DNA of 59,380 nt from an uncultured Flavobacteriaceae bacterium (GTDB lineage Bacteria; Bacteroidota; Bacteroidia; Flavobacteriales; Flavobacteriaceae), in the NCBI GenBank assembly GCA_947494205.1, contig CANLUH010000025.1, positions 1 to 59,380 on the forward strand, in the 5' to 3' direction. The translations under genes and the position numbers were made by a program. How positions within the stretch are numbered: position 1 is the first letter of the stretch; the number at the start of each line of letters is the position of its first letter. Under the pieces are notes generated by a model that was given only the letters and a program-made list of their open reading frames with translations, searched no databases and had not been told where the DNA came from. This document shows, piece by piece, positions 47,929 through 57,516 of this stretch.

Positions 47929-50900
47929 TTAATAATCTGTTTCTAAAGGAATTTTAAAGGTAATATTTGTACCTCCAATAGTCCCATCGTTGTTTTTAAT
48001 TTCTGAAATCTGTAATGCATTTAATCCCGAAATCGATTCTAATCGTTCTCTTGTCACTGTAAGAGCCATAGATTGATGATCTGTTTTTGGCTTCGCTTCT
48101 TGTGATGTAAAAATACCAATGCCATTATCTTGTATTGTACAATGTAAATGCGTTTCGGTTGTTTTAAAAGTAATATCTAATTGACCTTCTTTTTTCCCTT
48201 TTAAAATACCATGTCGAATAGCGTTTTCTACAAAAGGTTGAATTAACATTGGCGGCACTAAAATTTCTTCTGGGTCTAAATCACAATTTACAGTAATGGT
48301 ATGTTTAAATGTTTTTTCTGCCATTAATTTTTCAACTTCAATATAATGACGCAATGTCTTTATTTCTTGTTCTAGAGTAATGGTTTCTTTTCTAGAATTA
48401 ATTAACGTTTCACGCAATAAAGTCGCAAAATTATTAATCGTATTATTCATTTTATCTGGCTTTGTTATCGCCATAGCCTTAATACCATTAAGCACATTAA
48501 ATATAAAATGCGGATTCATTTGTAATCGTAATGCCTTTTGTTCTAAAGACAGTAAGTGATTTTCTAATTTTAACCGTTTTTGCTCTACTTTATTCTCTCG
48601 CTTTAAGCGTTTAATATACTGCCAAATATATAGTCCTAAAAGCCCTATAACTATAAGAATAACAGTTGGTAAAAACCATATTTTTTTATAGAATGGACTA
48701 TCTATATAAAACTCGAAAGCAATTGGCTCGCTATTTTGCCAACGGTTATTTCTAGATTGCACTTTAAAGTTATGTGATCCGTATGCTAAACCAGAAAGGT
48801 TTTGAGTAGTATTTACTGTCCACGGACTCCAATCTGCCTCATTTAATTTAGTACGGTATTGTACGTCTGTTGGGTGGTCTAAATCTACTGTTTTATATGC
48901 AAAACTTACTTGCCTTTGTTGCGGACTTAATTGTAAAACAGTATTATTTTCTGCCCATTGATTTACATTTATAGAATCTATTGTTTTATAGTTTACTTGT
49001 AACCCTCTAAAAGAAATTTTAGGCTTTAAACTTTCTTTACTTACATCACTTGGTTTGTATTGTGTTAAGCCATAAATGGCACCAAACCATAAATTACCTT
49101 GTTCATCCTTTTCAACGGCATTTAAACAAGTTTCTATTCCTAAAAACCCATCGTTTCTCCCAAAATGAAACACATCTACAATAGCATTTTCCTGATTTAA
49201 AGTAATTTTATCTACCCCACGTTCTGTACCTGCCCATAAATAGCCTTGATTATCAAAAATAAGTTGATATATATTTTCTGAATATACTTTTTTATCTCCG
49301 TTTAGCTTTTTAAAATCGCCTAAGTTTTCACCCTCTATATTAGTCCACCAAATCCCTCTACCTGCTGTACCTATATACAACGTGTTGTTTTGAAATAGCA
49401 ACGTACCAATAGAGATTTTACGATTTAAAACCGCACCTAAATGTGTTACTTTTTTGTTTTTAATATACCCTAAATGCCCATTTTGGGTAGTATACCATAA
49501 TCTACCTTGGCTATCTTTAACCATTGTGTTTATGTACAAATCATCGATACCCTCTTTACTTCTATAGGTCTTTTTAATGCTTATTTTCTCGTATTCTGCA
49601 TTATAATTAAAATTTGTAATCCCGCCAGAGTAACTCGCTACCCATATATCATTACCTTCAACTATTATTTTTCTAATCCAGTTGTGTGGAAACCCTGTTT
49701 CGGAATTTAAAATGTGATTTTTTATTACCGTTTTAGTAAATCGTTCTTCTTTAATATTAAAGACATCGCTAGAATCTATAGCAATACTATCTACTCTTTT
49801 GGTTTCTCGATACAACAAACCTCTACCATCTGAACCCGCCCAAATATTTCCTTTTTTGTCGCTTGCTATCGTTTTAATTTTTACATCTGCAAAGGTTTTA
49901 TAACCAGAAACAGATTGAATTCCTGCTGTATCTATTTTAACTAAACCTTTTTCTGAATTAGAGAGCCAAAGTGCATTTTTAGCTTTATGCACAGCATACA
50001 CACGATTACCTTTTAAACCATTATTTCTATTGAAATGTTGAAAATTATTCTGAAAGTATTTATACAGCCCCCAACCCGAAGTTGCTATCCAAATATTAGA
50101 CTGTTTGTCGGCAATTACTTTTCTAATATGCGGTACTGCTAAACCTGTTTTGGTATTAATAAACGCTTTTTCTGTATTCGTTTTGGTATCTATTATAGAT
50201 ACACCATCGTTATGTGTAGAAATCCATAATTCGTCTTCATTTACAATAGACATAGCATTAATACTCAACGGTTCGCGCATTAAAATAGGGCGTTTTAAAT
50301 TGTCTATATTGTAAACAAACGTACCATCGTCGAAAGTAGCAGCATAAATATGGTCTTTATAAGCTACTACTGCTGTAAAATCGTTAAACTCTAATCGTTC
50401 TATCGTTTCAGCTTTATTATTTAACTGACTTAATTTCCAAAACCCTTTATCTGTAGCCATCCAATAAAAGTCATTATAGTAAATAATCGCTTTTATTTTA
50501 CTATTATTTAGCACGGAATTTAGACTAACTTTTTGAAGAACATCTTTATCTGAAAGATGATACAATCCTTCAACCGTTGCTACATATTTTTCTCTTTTAA
50601 AATTATAAATCTTGTTTACTTCTGGCGCTTCAATATTTATAAACGTTTCTTTTCTTTTTATTGAAACCCCTCGCCTACTTCCTATATACACAACATCTTC
50701 TGAAACATATAGTGCATGAATATAGTTAGACAACAAGCCATCTTTTTCTTTCCAAACTTGAAATGCATCACCATCAAAATTACATAACCCTCCACCTTGT
50801 GTTCCTAACCATAAATACCCCATATCGTCCTGAACTACATCTAAGACTTGAGATTGCGGCAATCCATCTTCTAAAGTATAAGCTCTTAGTTGTTTGTTTT

Positions 50901-50970
50901 GAGCAAAACTATGAGTAGATAATATTCCGAAGAACAAAAAAACAGGAATAAAGAAACGATTTAATAGCAC
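47929..50970 (-). CDS. propeller-type sensor histidine kinase (LytS-like)
   Basis: The 1013-aa product has a signal peptide (STHSFAQ). Two-component-regulator propeller repeats (Reg_prop: YLWLGTQGGGLCNFDG, 'LWYTTQNGHLGYIKNKKV', 'WAGTERGVDKI') span about 30-690. A Y_Y_Y domain lies at about 690-755, then a membrane span near 760-785 and a short coiled coil. The His_kinase domain has phospho-acceptor His821 (LQMNPHFIFNVLNGIK), followed by an ATPase domain (PFVENAIRHGI, DNGIGI). It senses an outside signal and phosphorylates the LytTR regulator encoded next. Such pairs often control glycan use, but no transporter or enzyme genes are adjacent. Confidence 0.95.
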   Translation of the reverse strand: MLLNRFFIPVFLFFGILSTHSFAQNKQLRAYTLEDGLPQSQVLDVVQDDMGYLWLGTQGGGLCNFDGDAFQVWKEKDGLLSNYIHALYVSEDVVYIGSRRGVSIKRKETFINIEAPEVNKIYNFKREKYVATVEGLYHLSDKDVLQKVSLNSVLNNSKIKAIIYYNDFYWMATDKGFWKLSQLNNKAETIERLEFNDFTAVVAYKDHIYAATFDDGTFVYNIDNLKRPILMREPLSINAMSIVNEDELWISTHNDGVSIIDTKTNTEKAFINTKTGLAVPHIRKVIADKQSNIWIATSGWGLYKYFQNNFQHFNRNNGLKGNRVYAVHKAKNALWLSNSEKGLVKIDTAGIQSVSGYKTFADVKIKTIASDKKGNIWAGSDGRGLLYRETKRVDSIAIDSSDVFNIKEERFTKTVIKNHILNSETGFPHNWIRKIIVEGNDIWVASYSGGITNFNYNAEYEKISIKKTYRSKEGIDDLYINTMVKDSQGRLWYTTQNGHLGYIKNKKVTHLGAVLNRKISIGTLLFQNNTLYIGTAGRGIWWTNIEGENLGDFKKLNGDKKVYSENIYQLIFDNQGYLWAGTERGVDKITLNQENAIVDVFHFGRNDGFLGIETCLNAVEKDEQGNLWFGAIYGLTQYKPSDVSKESLKPKISFRGLQVNYKTIDSINVNQWAENNTVLQLSPQQRQVSFAYKTVDLDHPTDVQYRTKLNEADWSPWTVNTTQNLSGLAYGSHNFKVQSRNNRWQNSEPIAFEFYIDSPFYKKIWFLPTVILIVIGLLGLYIWQYIKRLKRENKVEQKRLKLENHLLSLEQKALRLQMNPHFIFNVLNGIKAMAITKPDKMNNTINNFATLLRETLINSRKETITLEQEIKTLRHYIEVEKLMAEKTFKHTITVNCDLDPEEILVPPMLIQPFVENAIRHGILKGKKEGQLDITFKTTETHLHCTIQDNGIGIFTSQEAKPKTDHQSMALTVTRERLESISGLNALQISEIKNNDGTIGGTNITFKIPLETDY

Positions 50971-51281
50971 TATGATTTAATGATTTGTTTGGTATAGATT
51001 TATATAAAATATGAACCTATTATGTGTTTTGATAAAATTCGTCAATTCGAGTGAATTTTACGATTGAAAATGAGTAAAATTTGTATCGAGAATAAGAATT
51101 TACATTCAAAATTAGTTCTCGATACGATTCTTCATACCTCAGAATCACTCGAACTGACGTCAAACATTCTTTTTACACTCAAAATGTACAACATGAATTC
51201 GAATTTAAACAAAATTACTTTTAAAGCAAGAAATACCGCGCTTAAAAAAGCGCAGTATAACTCAATTGATTAAATAGCATG
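50971..51281. other. intergenic region with palindromic repeat pair
   Basis: 311 bp without a gene. It holds the inverted repeat pair at 51040-51159 and a small hairpin GCGCTT-AAAA-AAGCGC (51238-51253) near the end of the SH3 gene, which lacks a T-run and is a poor terminator. A plus-strand frame at 51064-51273 is mostly repeat sequence. Confidence 0.6.
51040..51159. repeat. palindromic repeat pair, family 2
   Basis: Outer arms CGTCAATTCGAGTG (51040-51053) and CACTCGAACTGACG (51146-51159) pair with one mismatch. Inner arms GTATCGAGAA (51083-51092) and TTCTCGATAC (51116-51125) pair exactly. The right half resembles the reverse complement of 59162-59208, so this is a dispersed mobile or structural repeat. 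Confidence 0.75.
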
Positions 51282-51971
51282 TTATTCTTTAATTTCCGAA
51301 TAAAACAGGTAACACGTGTCTTCAGCAGATAATGTTTCGGCAGTGGCAACTAAGTTTTTTGTTTTCTGTAATGTATTGTCTTTCCAAACAACGTATAACG
51401 ATTCGCTTGCTACATCACAACTTTCAGTTATTGTACTTAGTACTATAATATCGTCTATACCTTCTATACCTTCGTTTCCTATATTTTGTACGTTTGCATA
51501 GTGTAATGCGTTCGAGGCAATAATCATTTTATCTAATTCTACACCATTTTTAACGGCTCTTAATTGGTATTGTTTCTCATCGTCACTATTATATCCTGCT
51601 TCCCCAAATACAAATCTTACTTCGGCATTGGCCTGACTTACAAATGTTTTTTGTGAGATTAAGCCTCCCCAGATCCATCCTTCTTGTGGCCCCATTTTTA
51701 CTTTATACCATCTACTAGTTATACCGTTTAATTCTTGAGACTCTTCTGTTTTTTCTAATAATCTTACGTTGGTTCCAATTCTAATTGTTGTTAATTTTTC
51801 GCAGTAAGTAGATGGGCAATCTCTCATTGCTACATCGTCTGCTAAAAGGTATTTTGAAGCGTTTTGCTTAGACTCAGAATACGTGTCGAATTCTACTTCT
51901 GGTGTTTGTGCAAATACGTTTGCTGTTACTACTAAAATTAAGGCTGCGAATGTGTTTTTTAAAGTGTTCAT
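51282..51971 (-). CDS. exported SH3-domain protein
   Basis: The 229-aa product has a signal peptide (VTANVFAQ). A bacterial SH3 (SH3b) domain lies at about 42-106 ('MRDCPSTYCEKLTTIRIGTN' ... WYKVKMGPQEGWIWGGLI). A beta-rich C-terminal half has no recognised fold. SH3b domains often bind cell-wall or surface polymers. Monocistronic; an exact -7 box lies upstream at 52010-52017. Confidence 0.9.
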   Translation of the reverse strand: MNTLKNTFAALILVVTANVFAQTPEVEFDTYSESKQNASKYLLADDVAMRDCPSTYCEKLTTIRIGTNVRLLEKTEESQELNGITSRWYKVKMGPQEGWIWGGLISQKTFVSQANAEVRFVFGEAGYNSDDEKQYQLRAVKNGVELDKMIIASNALHYANVQNIGNEGIEGIDDIIVLSTITESCDVASESLYVVWKDNTLQKTKNLVATAETLSAEDTCYLFYSEIKE

Positions 51972-52009
51972 AATATTTCGTTTTTATGGGTTTGTTTTTA
52001 TTTATACTC

Positions 52010-52017
52010 CAAAGGTA
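52010..52017 (-). promoter_or_regulatory. TAnnTTTG -7 box for SH3 protein
   Basis: CAAAGGTA on plus reads TACCTTTG on minus, an exact -7 consensus match about 39 bp before the ATG at 51971. Confidence 0.55.
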
Positions 52018-52047
52018 CCGGGATGATGTAGTTAAATATGGACGCTT

Positions 52048-52121
52048 CTAGAATCCGTAGCTGTTAAACTAGAATTCGTTTTAACACTTGTATTTACTAT
52101 TAAAACAACTACGAATTCTAG
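52048..52121. repeat. 18-bp inverted repeat
   Basis: CTAGAATCCGTAGCTGTT (52048-52065) and AACAACTACGAATTCTAG (52104-52121) are inverted copies with two mismatches; a third partial copy, CTAGAATTCG, lies between them (about 52069-52078). It lies between the SH3 promoter and the GT2 terminator. Purpose unknown. Confidence 0.6.
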
Positions 52122-52130
52122 TTGCTAGAG

Positions 52131-52166
52131 CACAAAAAAGCCTTTCAAAATCACTTGAAAGGCTTT
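52131..52166 (-). terminator. intrinsic terminator of GT2 gene
   Basis: AAAGCCTTTCAA (52137-52148) pairs perfectly with TTGAAAGGCTTT (52155-52166). Read on the minus strand a T-run follows. It lies about 57 bp after the GT2 stop. Confidence 0.9.
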
Positions 52167-52222
52167 ACAACTAAAAAACTATGATATCAACTATCAAAAA
52201 AAACAATAATCAGTCTATTATA

Positions 52223-53047
52223 TTATGCTGCGGTTTTTATCTCATATAAAGGAGAGCCACTTAATCGATCTAAGGCAATAATCTTTCCTGTATTTATACC
52301 TGTATTAAATGCTTGAAGCACTGTATACGAAAACCAGATACTTAATAACTTATACGGTATTTGTAAGGCATCTTTTATTCCCAATTTAGAATCGTCTACA
52401 TGTACCCAACGGTCTAAAGGCTGTTCGTACATTCTATTCATAATCTGGGCTTTTCCAAAGTGCTTTTTAAGTCTTATAAATATCTCTACATCAAATAACC
52501 ATCGTGTTAAAAAGGTTGTAGTATATGCTACTGGAATAATATGACGTCTAAATACTTTTGCGCCACATTGCGTATCTTCTATTGGTAATCCTAAAATTAA
52601 AAACACAATGAGTTTTACAATTTTAGAAAATAAGTTTCTAAATACATTACGTTCTATTTGTCCTTCTCCTTTACCTCTAGAACCATATACTAATGCTAAA
52701 TCATTATTATTGTGCAATGTATCTACCAACTTTTTAAAGTCTTTAAAGTCGGTAGATAAATCTGCATCAATGAAACCAATATAATCGACATCTTGTCTAT
52801 TAAATAAGTAACGTGCTCCAGAACGAACTGCTGCTGCTTTTCCTGCATTTTTCTTTACGTCTATAATACTCACTTTTGTTCTAGCTTCTTTTTGTACTGT
52901 TTCTAAAACCGAAAGCGTATCGTCTTTACTTCCATCATTTACAAAGCATAAGTGATAGGAATCGTGAGTTGTAATAAATTCAATAAAAGCATTAACATTT
53001 AATCGTTTTGCTTCGTTGTAGCATGGTATAATAATTCCTGTTTTCAT
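52223..53047 (-). CDS. family 2 glycosyltransferase (polyprenyl-phosphate type)
   Basis: The 274-aa product has a GT-A fold: MKTGIIIPCYNEAKRL, VNDGSKDDT (36-44), the metal-binding DAD at 94-96 (GFIDADLSTD) and 'EDTQCGAKVFRR'. It resembles DPM1/ALG5-type enzymes that load a sugar onto a polyprenyl phosphate. A hydrophobic segment near 143-156 may associate with the membrane. It diverges from the GT-C-like operon, sharing a 177-bp promoter region; an exact -7 box lies at 53073-53080. Lipid-linked sugars are the donors GT-C enzymes use, so it may feed its neighbour; this is inferred. Confidence 0.92.
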   Translation of the reverse strand: MKTGIIIPCYNEAKRLNVNAFIEFITTHDSYHLCFVNDGSKDDTLSVLETVQKEARTKVSIIDVKKNAGKAAAVRSGARYLFNRQDVDYIGFIDADLSTDFKDFKKLVDTLHNNNDLALVYGSRGKGEGQIERNVFRNLFSKIVKLIVFLILGLPIEDTQCGAKVFRRHIIPVAYTTTFLTRWLFDVEIFIRLKKHFGKAQIMNRMYEQPLDRWVHVDDSKLGIKDALQIPYKLLSIWFSYTVLQAFNTGINTGKIIALDRLSGSPLYEIKTAA

Positions 53048-53072
53048 AGTAGATTTGTTTGAGATTATACCC

Positions 53073-53080
53073 CAAAATTA
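53073..53080 (-). promoter_or_regulatory. TAnnTTTG -7 box for GT2 gene
   Basis: CAAAATTA on plus reads TAATTTTG on minus, an exact match, giving a leader of about 20 nt to the ATG at 53047. Confidence 0.5.
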
Positions 53081-53224
53081 GAAGAGACAGGCGCCTTATT
53101 TGGATGTAATTCGATGGTTAGACCTTTTCTGTAGACGAATGTATTTTTACTTTCGATGGCTACTACTCGCCGAAACAAAAGATTGTTCTATCTTTATTAA
53201 AGTAAAAAACAGTACACTTTATTA

Positions 53225-56200
53225 ATGCAAAACACATCGAATAAATATTTAATTGCCGCTTTACTTATAGGTATCGCGTTTCATGGTACGTCTATCTTTT
53301 TTACATTAGAAACCACTTACGATGCATTAATACATCTATTTTTTGCAGATCATTATGCAACGAGCTGGTTCGAGCCTTGGAACTATAAATGGTATACTGG
53401 TTTTACGGTTATGAGTTATCCGCCGTTAGTACACCAAGCTATTGCCGCATTCTCTTTTATTGGCGGTTTAAAGTTTGGCTTGTTTACTGTTGCTTTAATA
53501 AGTATTCTTTTATTTATTACTGGTGTCTATCGGTTTTCGTTACTTATTACTGCTAATAGAACAGTTGCTGGTTACGCGGCAATACTTGCAGTTTTATCGT
53601 CTTCGTTTGTAGAGACATTACATGTTTTTGGGCAATTACCCAGTATTATTGGTATTTCGGTGTTAATGCATGCGTTACCAGAAATCTATTTGTGGTTAAA
53701 AACAGGAAAATATCGTTATCTATTAACGTCTCTGTCTTTAATAGCGGTAACGGTTTGCTCTCATCACGTTACACCAATTTTTGGAATGGTATTTTTTATT
53801 TTCCCATTAATAGGTATGGTTATTATGGATGCTTCTAAAGAGACCGTTGGCTCAATGAAAGCAGTGACTTTTAAGATCTTTTTAAATGCATTTTTTAAGC
53901 TATTTAAGCGTATTGTTGGTTTCGGGATGCTCTCGTTAGTTATTATTATAGGTTGTATTTTACCGTATTGGATTAACTCTAAAAATAATCCCATTACACA
54001 AGTACCTATTCCGCATGGCTCCCGTGATAGCTTTTTAGAAATTACCTCATCTGGCTTAGTTTTCTTTTTAATTCCTTGGGGTATTTTATTAGTATTACTA
54101 CCTTACTTTTTTTACAGATATTATAGTAAACGGTATTTATTTTTCGGACTCTCTTTTACCTTATTAACAGTTTTAGGAACAGGAGGTACAACACCAATAC
54201 CTAAGCTTATTTTAGGCGATACTGCTTTTAATATTTTAACCTTAGATCGTTTTACACTTTGGGCTTCTATAATGGCACTACCGCTATTTGGCGAATTTGC
54301 TTATCGTTGTATTGAAACCGATTTAAAAACACGAATACAAAATCGTTTTGGCGCTATCTACCATAGAATTATTGTTGGTATTTTAGCTGGACTCTTTATA
54401 TTTATGAGCATTTTTACTGTGAGTTTAGGCTACTTTAGACCGTCTCAGCCTCAAAAAATTAAAATGCTTCCTATTGTTAATTTCCTAAACCAGGATCAGC
54501 ACGACCAATGGCGCTATTTAACTTTAGGATTTGGCGACCAAATGGCTTGGTTAGCTGCACAAACTAATGCCTTATCTGTAGATGGTAATTACCATTCTGC
54601 ACGACGTTTACCAGAACTAACGACTAGAGCTATAGAGCGTTTAGAAAATTCTAAATTTAAAGGTATAGAAGGTATTGGCTCATTACAACAATTTTTAACG
54701 GTTCCAGAAAAGTATAACTTAAAATATATATTTTCTAACGATAAGTTTTACGATACCATTCTCTATTTCTGTGGTTGGCAGCGTTTACGACAATTAGAAA
54801 ACGGTATTCAAGTATGGGAGAAGTTAAATGTTCCGCCAATAGCATCAGTTTTACCAAAAGACGCTATTCCTAAATGGCAAAAAATACTTTGGGGAATTGT
54901 TCCGTTTTTAACAGTGCTTATTGCTTTTATTTTAAACATTCAACTGTTATGGATTCGTGCTTTAAAAACAAAAGTAAAACCAATTCCAGAGTATTTAAAC
55001 TTTAAAAATAATTACAATAGTTTCTCAAAAGGACTTTTAAAAATCACACATATTTGGTCTGTATTGCTTGCCATAATTGTATGTTATGGCGTCTATATAT
55101 TCTATTTAAAAAACGATTCGCAGCGCACACCCGAAAATGTCGTTTTAGCGTATTACGATGCTCTAGATTTTAAAGCTTTTGAGGATGCTTATAATCTTAT
55201 AGATCCTAATAGCAATGTATCTATCGCACAATACATGTTAGAAGTTTCTGTAACCGACGGTTTGTTAAGCTCTTATGCTAAACTAGAAACCATTAATACT
55301 AACATTACTTATAAAAATGATAGTGTAGCAACAGCCAAAATAGAAACTAAATGGATTACGCCATTAGAGACTATTACTAAAACAAACTATAAAACGGTAG
55401 TAAAGCATCATGGAGAATGGTTTTTACAGCCAGAACATTTGGATCCAGATTTACCACCAGACCAACTATATAGTAATAATACAACAACATTTTACAACCA
55501 AGGGCGTAGACGTATTACCAGCGAGCAAACACATCATGAAGATGTATTAAAACAACCTGTTTTAGAAGTATTACAAGCAACATTGGTAAAATACGATAAT
55601 CATTATGCTATTATTGGAGAAATACAAAATATAGACAACACTCCCGCAGATATTGTTTTAAAAGGGACACTCTATAATAATACAAACAAAGCCCTAGCCA
55701 GTTACAATGCAAAATACCATGTAAAACACAAACTTATGCCAAAAGAAGTCACTGCTTTTAGAATTAATTTTGAAGGCATTGCCTGGTCTAAAACCCAAGA
55801 TTCTATTCCTAAAACTTTTAATCCAGACGAATTTACGCCTGTAGAATTAAGCGAGCAGCCTACTACATTTAATCTTCAAGTTGCCGGAAATGTTTCGGGA
55901 CTAGATTTATATAAAGACGTTACACTTAGCGCTATTAATATAAATGACACCAGTATTAATGGCACCTTATTTAACAGTGGTATAGAGGAAGTAACAGTAC
56001 CTCAGCTTTTAATTACTTATTATAACGACAACAAGCAAATGCTTTGGGTAGATCATTTATTTTTAAAGGATGGTATTAAACAACAACGACAGCAACAATT
56101 TAATTATCCGCTTTTAAAAACTATGCCAATACAAATCATTTCTAACGATATGAGTCATTGTTTTGTAAACGGATTACCTAATAAAGACATTGCAAAAAAA

Positions 56201-56314
56201 GTAATAAGCAATAGAATTAAAAATCATACTTATAGTAAATTACAACCCATTACGCACCCAAACTATAGTTTTATAAAAATTGAATTGAATAATTACATCG
56301 GAAACCCCAACTAA
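53225..56314 (+). CDS. GT-C-like multispan membrane protein with NTF2-like and beta domains
   Basis: The 1029-aa product has about a dozen membrane spans in its first ~430 residues and one or two more near 550-570 and 610-630. The first outside loop, 'TYDALIHLFFADHYATSWFE' then PWNYKWYTGFTVMSYPPLVHQ-type sequence, has an Asp where GT-C glycosyltransferases keep a catalytic acid, and resembles the PTPS-related membrane family (PF10131). Residues about 640-755 look NTF2-like ('ENVVLAYYDALDFKAFEDAY'); 770-1000 is beta-sandwich with FxLYD-like character. Its stop overlaps the next ATG (TAATG). Transfer of a lipid-linked sugar to a surface acceptor is inferred, not shown. Confidence 0.75.
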   Translation: MQNTSNKYLIAALLIGIAFHGTSIFFTLETTYDALIHLFFADHYATSWFEPWNYKWYTGFTVMSYPPLVHQAIAAFSFIGGLKFGLFTVALISILLFITGVYRFSLLITANRTVAGYAAILAVLSSSFVETLHVFGQLPSIIGISVLMHALPEIYLWLKTGKYRYLLTSLSLIAVTVCSHHVTPIFGMVFFIFPLIGMVIMDASKETVGSMKAVTFKIFLNAFFKLFKRIVGFGMLSLVIIIGCILPYWINSKNNPITQVPIPHGSRDSFLEITSSGLVFFLIPWGILLVLLPYFFYRYYSKRYLFFGLSFTLLTVLGTGGTTPIPKLILGDTAFNILTLDRFTLWASIMALPLFGEFAYRCIETDLKTRIQNRFGAIYHRIIVGILAGLFIFMSIFTVSLGYFRPSQPQKIKMLPIVNFLNQDQHDQWRYLTLGFGDQMAWLAAQTNALSVDGNYHSARRLPELTTRAIERLENSKFKGIEGIGSLQQFLTVPEKYNLKYIFSNDKFYDTILYFCGWQRLRQLENGIQVWEKLNVPPIASVLPKDAIPKWQKILWGIVPFLTVLIAFILNIQLLWIRALKTKVKPIPEYLNFKNNYNSFSKGLLKITHIWSVLLAIIVCYGVYIFYLKNDSQRTPENVVLAYYDALDFKAFEDAYNLIDPNSNVSIAQYMLEVSVTDGLLSSYAKLETINTNITYKNDSVATAKIETKWITPLETITKTNYKTVVKHHGEWFLQPEHLDPDLPPDQLYSNNTTTFYNQGRRRITSEQTHHEDVLKQPVLEVLQATLVKYDNHYAIIGEIQNIDNTPADIVLKGTLYNNTNKALASYNAKYHVKHKLMPKEVTAFRINFEGIAWSKTQDSIPKTFNPDEFTPVELSEQPTTFNLQVAGNVSGLDLYKDVTLSAININDTSINGTLFNSGIEEVTVPQLLITYYNDNKQMLWVDHLFLKDGIKQQRQQQFNYPLLKTMPIQIISNDMSHCFVNGLPNKDIAKKVISNRIKNHTYSKLQPITHPNYSFIKIELNNYIGNPN

Positions 56315-57516
56315 TGCAAATTAAACGGCTATACATATTATTATTAGGACTTTTAGTGTTGTCATCGGCTACACGCGTTGAGTTTACAGAATATAAAGAC
56401 ATAAAATTCCTTACTACTCAAAGCATTTTTAGCGCTGGAGATACTATTATATTACAATTTTCTGCGCCAAATAACGAAACACCTAACTTATACTGTTCGC
56501 ATAGTTACGGATCTGCAGTAATTAGCCCTGTTTTAAAACAGAATATCTTAGAATATACTATTCCTAATAGTATTAGTAACAAATCGGGGGTTGTACTTTG
56601 GCAGCTTATTAATCAAGAGTTATCGGGACAGTTCGAAATTATTCCTAAAACAAAGGTAAATAGCCTAGAAACTTATATTGGCCCACCTAGTATTGCTGCT
56701 GGCGGAACGGATTATGCTATGCTAGTTGTTATTCCTACAGATGATTTAGACAATCCCTTAAAGGAAAATACACCCGTAAACATAAAACATCAGTTTTTAG
56801 CTTCAGAAGAAAACGATAACATAACTACAGCACATTTAATAGCACATAAAAACATCTATTCTAAAACAGAAACTGGGCGTATTTTATTGGCTTCAGAATG
56901 TTTAGGCAAACACTCTAAAGAATACGATATTTCTGTTTTAGCAGGTACACCAACAGATTTTAATATTTCGGCAACACGTCATCACGATTATGCCGATGGC
57001 AATCAAATTACTAGTTTTTCAACTTCAATACTAAGAGACGTATATAATAATGTTGTTAATGATGGAACGTATGTTCAATTTTTCATTACAAATTCAGAAG
57101 GCAACATTTTAAAAACTAGCGGAACTACTATAAAAGGTATCGCTACCGCAAGTTTAATTCATCCAGACTATAAAACGCAATGGAGCATACAAGCATTTGT
57201 AAATGGTATGGCAGAAAGCGATATTATTACTCTAGATTACAAGCAAGTTGTTACAGACTTCACTATCGCTTTTGCTAATAATACGGTTACAGTTGGTCCG
57301 TTAAAGAGTTTTATGAACCAGCTTATTCCAGACGGCTTGCAAGTCACGCTTTCTGTTTTTAAAGCAGACACCGAAGTATATACTAAAGTTAACGCAGCAA
57401 AAGAAGGCTTTGCTCACTTTAACTTAAAACAGTTGAATCTGGAAAAAGGACTATATTCTATTACGGTTAAAACTGCTGGATTAGAAAAAACACTACAAAA
57501 CATAAACTATGAGTAG
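56314..57516 (+). CDS. exported beta-sandwich protein
   Basis: The 400-aa product starts with a signal peptide (RLYILLLGLLVLSSATR). The rest is repeated beta-sandwich or invasin-like domains, with 'STSILRDVYNNVVNDGTYVQ' then FFITNSEGNIL and a possible last domain from about 310. No catalytic motif. It overlaps both neighbours (1 bp before, 8 bp after), so it is translated with them; a structural or binding subunit is likely. Family not recognised precisely. Confidence 0.8.
   Translation: MQIKRLYILLLGLLVLSSATRVEFTEYKDIKFLTTQSIFSAGDTIILQFSAPNNETPNLYCSHSYGSAVISPVLKQNILEYTIPNSISNKSGVVLWQLINQELSGQFEIIPKTKVNSLETYIGPPSIAAGGTDYAMLVVIPTDDLDNPLKENTPVNIKHQFLASEENDNITTAHLIAHKNIYSKTETGRILLASECLGKHSKEYDISVLAGTPTDFNISATRHHDYADGNQITSFSTSILRDVYNNVVNDGTYVQFFITNSEGNILKTSGTTIKGIATASLIHPDYKTQWSIQAFVNGMAESDIITLDYKQVVTDFTIAFANNTVTVGPLKSFMNQLIPDGLQVTLSVFKADTEVYTKVNAAKEGFAHFNLKQLNLEKGLYSITVKTAGLEKTLQNINYE

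Noticed and set aside
51238..51253. GCGCTT-AAAA-AAGCGC as terminator for the SH3 gene
   Set aside because: The stem is good but no T-run follows on the minus strand.
51064..51273. Plus-strand frame of 69 codons
   Set aside because: Mostly the palindromic repeat pair read through; no gene-like features.
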